10,405 nucleotides of DNA, from positions 1 to 10,405 of the forward strand of contig JAJXXB010000207.1 in assembly GCA_021781315.1 (NCBI GenBank), read 5' to 3'. This DNA is from Actinomycetes bacterium. Its GTDB lineage: Bacteria; Actinomycetota; Acidimicrobiia; Acidimicrobiales; RAAP-2. The notes beneath the pieces were generated by a model that did not search any database, had not been told where the DNA came from, and worked only from the letters and a program-made list of their open reading frames with translations. The position numbers were made by a program, and so were the translations under genes. Of the stretch, positions 9,952 to 10,405 are shown piece by piece. Position 1 is the first letter of the stretch, and the number at the start of each line of letters is the position of its first letter.

Positions 9952-10024
9952 CAGGGCAGGAGGGACTCGAACCCCCAACCCCCGGTTTTGGAGACCGGTG
10001 CTCTACCAATTGAGCCACTGCCCT
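9952..10024 (-). tRNA. trnW: tRNA-Trp (anticodon CCA)
   Basis: Full 73-base cloverleaf on the minus strand: acceptor AGGGCAG pairing with CTGCCCT, D arm GCTC/GAGC, anticodon stem CCGGT/ACCGG around loop CTCCAAA (anticodon CCA), variable region GGGTT, T arm GGGGG-TTCGAGT-CCCTC with one G-U pair, and discriminator G. The 3' CCA is not encoded. It lies 41 bases before secE, a common place for tRNA-Trp in bacteria, and is probably cut from a longer transcript. Confidence 0.97.
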
Positions 10025-10081
10025 TCGCCCACCGAGGCCGGCGGAGGAAGGAAAGCCTACCATCCCCGGCGCGGCGGGTCT

Positions 10082-10246
10082 CTAGCGAGTCTCCTTGTGC
10101 AGCGTGTGCTTGCGCTCCCACTGGCAGTACTTGGACATCTCGATGCGCTCGCGGTCGTTGACCTTGTTCTTCATCGTGATGTAGTTGCGCCGCTTGCACA
10201 CCTCGCAGGCGAGGGTGACTTGCACCCGCTTCTCATTCTTCGCCAT
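10082..10246 (-). CDS. rpmG: 50S ribosomal protein L33 (bL33)
   Basis: Small 50S subunit protein near the E site, 54 residues. The L33 pattern is clear: [19 protein letters not shown] (10-28), then a segment ending [16 protein letters not shown] (39-54). L33 comes in forms with four zinc-binding cysteines and forms with none. This one keeps Cys14, Cys17 and Cys41, but the fourth position (44) is Glu. Start ATG with the AGGAG Shine-Dalgarno at 10252-10256. The gene lies between tRNA-Met and tRNA-Trp, the arrangement in which rpmG precedes secE-nusG in many bacteria. Confidence 0.96.
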   Translation of the reverse strand: MAKNEKRVQVTLACEVCKRRNYITMKNKVNDRERIEMSKYCQWERKHTLHKETR

Positions 10247-10284
10247 GTTCTCTCCTCTTCGTACAACCGGCCACGGGGCCTGCC

Positions 10285-10361
10285 TGGTAGCGGCGGCGGG
10301 AGTCGAACCCGCGACACCACGATTATGAGCCGTGTGCTCTAACCACCTGAGCTACGCCGCC
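10285..10361 (-). tRNA. trnM: tRNA-Met (anticodon CAT), CCA encoded
   Basis: Cloverleaf of 74 bases plus an encoded CCA (10285-10287). Acceptor GGCGGCG pairs with CGCCGCT (G-U at 1:72), D arm GCTC/GAGC, anticodon stem CACGG/TCGTG around CTCATAA (anticodon CAT), variable region GTGTC, T arm GCGGG-TTCGACT-CCCGC. The 1:72 pair is not the initiator-type mismatch and the three G-C pairs of initiator anticodon stems are absent, so elongator Met is favoured. CAT could also be a lysidine-modified tRNA-Ile, but the position next to tRNA-Thr and rpmG fits elongator Met. Confidence 0.93.
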
Positions 10362-10366
10362 TGGCG

Positions 10367-10405
10367 AGCCCTCTGTCGGGATTGAACCGACGACCCCTTC
10401 CTTAC
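10367..10405 (-). tRNA. trnT: tRNA-Thr, 3' part only (cut by the right edge)
   Basis: The last 39 bases of a tRNA: the end of the anticodon loop (..GTAA), anticodon-stem 3' arm GGAAG, variable region GGGTC, T arm GTCGG-TTCAATC-CCGAC, acceptor 3' arm AGAGGGC and discriminator T. Counting back places G and T at positions 35 and 36, so the anticodon is NGT, which reads threonine ACN codons. The 5' half and the first anticodon base are outside. It is five bases from tRNA-Met, so the two are likely cotranscribed. Confidence 0.87.

Noticed and set aside
10025..10081. Possible promoter with TAGGCT before tRNA-Trp
   Set aside because: No acceptable -35 hexamer lies 16-19 bases upstream, and read-through from rpmG and the upstream tRNAs explains expression well enough.
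9431..10342. A 303-codon plus-strand frame over secE, tRNA-Trp and rpmG
   Set aside because: It reads straight through two tRNA genes in antisense. The fragments GGTRTPNPRFWRPVLYQLSH and [16 protein letters not shown] are the familiar false peptides from translated antisense tRNAs.

Overview
This window is a piece of the core transcription and translation locus of a high-GC bacterium. Every supported gene lies on the minus strand, so the transcriptional order runs from the right edge to the left: tRNA-Thr (cut by the edge), tRNA-Met(CAT), rpmG, tRNA-Trp(CCA), secE, nusG, rplK, rplA, rplJ, rplL, rpoB, rpoC (cut by the left edge). The proteins point to Actinomycetota: the beta subunit matches the mycobacterial/streptomycete type in and around the rifampicin cluster, and beta' carries the charged coiled-coil-like insert between its N-terminal zinc finger and the clamp that I associate with actinobacterial RpoC. 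From recalled sequence flavour, class Acidimicrobiia is my best guess, but that is inference and needs a tree.

Right end (about 9950-10405): three tRNA genes interleaved with the small ribosomal protein gene rpmG, then secE. Middle (7800-9910): secE, nusG, rplK and rplA follow each other with gaps of only 7-9 bases. Shine-Dalgarno sequences overlap the preceding stop codons, which indicates one mRNA with coupled translation. Next is a 193-base gap holding a good promoter and a structured leader in front of rplJ-rplL, in the position of the L10 autoregulatory leader. Then comes a 278-base gap with a perfect 14-bp hairpin after rplL, a near-consensus promoter (TTGACC-17-TATGGT) and a structured 5' leader for rpoBC. 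rpoB starts at TTG, and its stop overlaps the rpoC start in ATGA.

The products act together: L11, L1, L10 and L7/L12 build the ribosomal stalks, L33 is a 50S protein, SecE is a translocon subunit, NusG links RNA polymerase to the ribosome, and RpoB/RpoC are the polymerase core. The layout is ordinary and I see no accessory, mobile or defence system. The details most worth a second look are: two mutually exclusive foldings in the rplJ leader; the 77-residue purely acidic tail of L10; a threonine at L11 position 26 in place of the usual proline; an L33 with only three of the four zinc-ribbon cysteines; and the hairpin-plus-promoter junction between rplL and rpoB.
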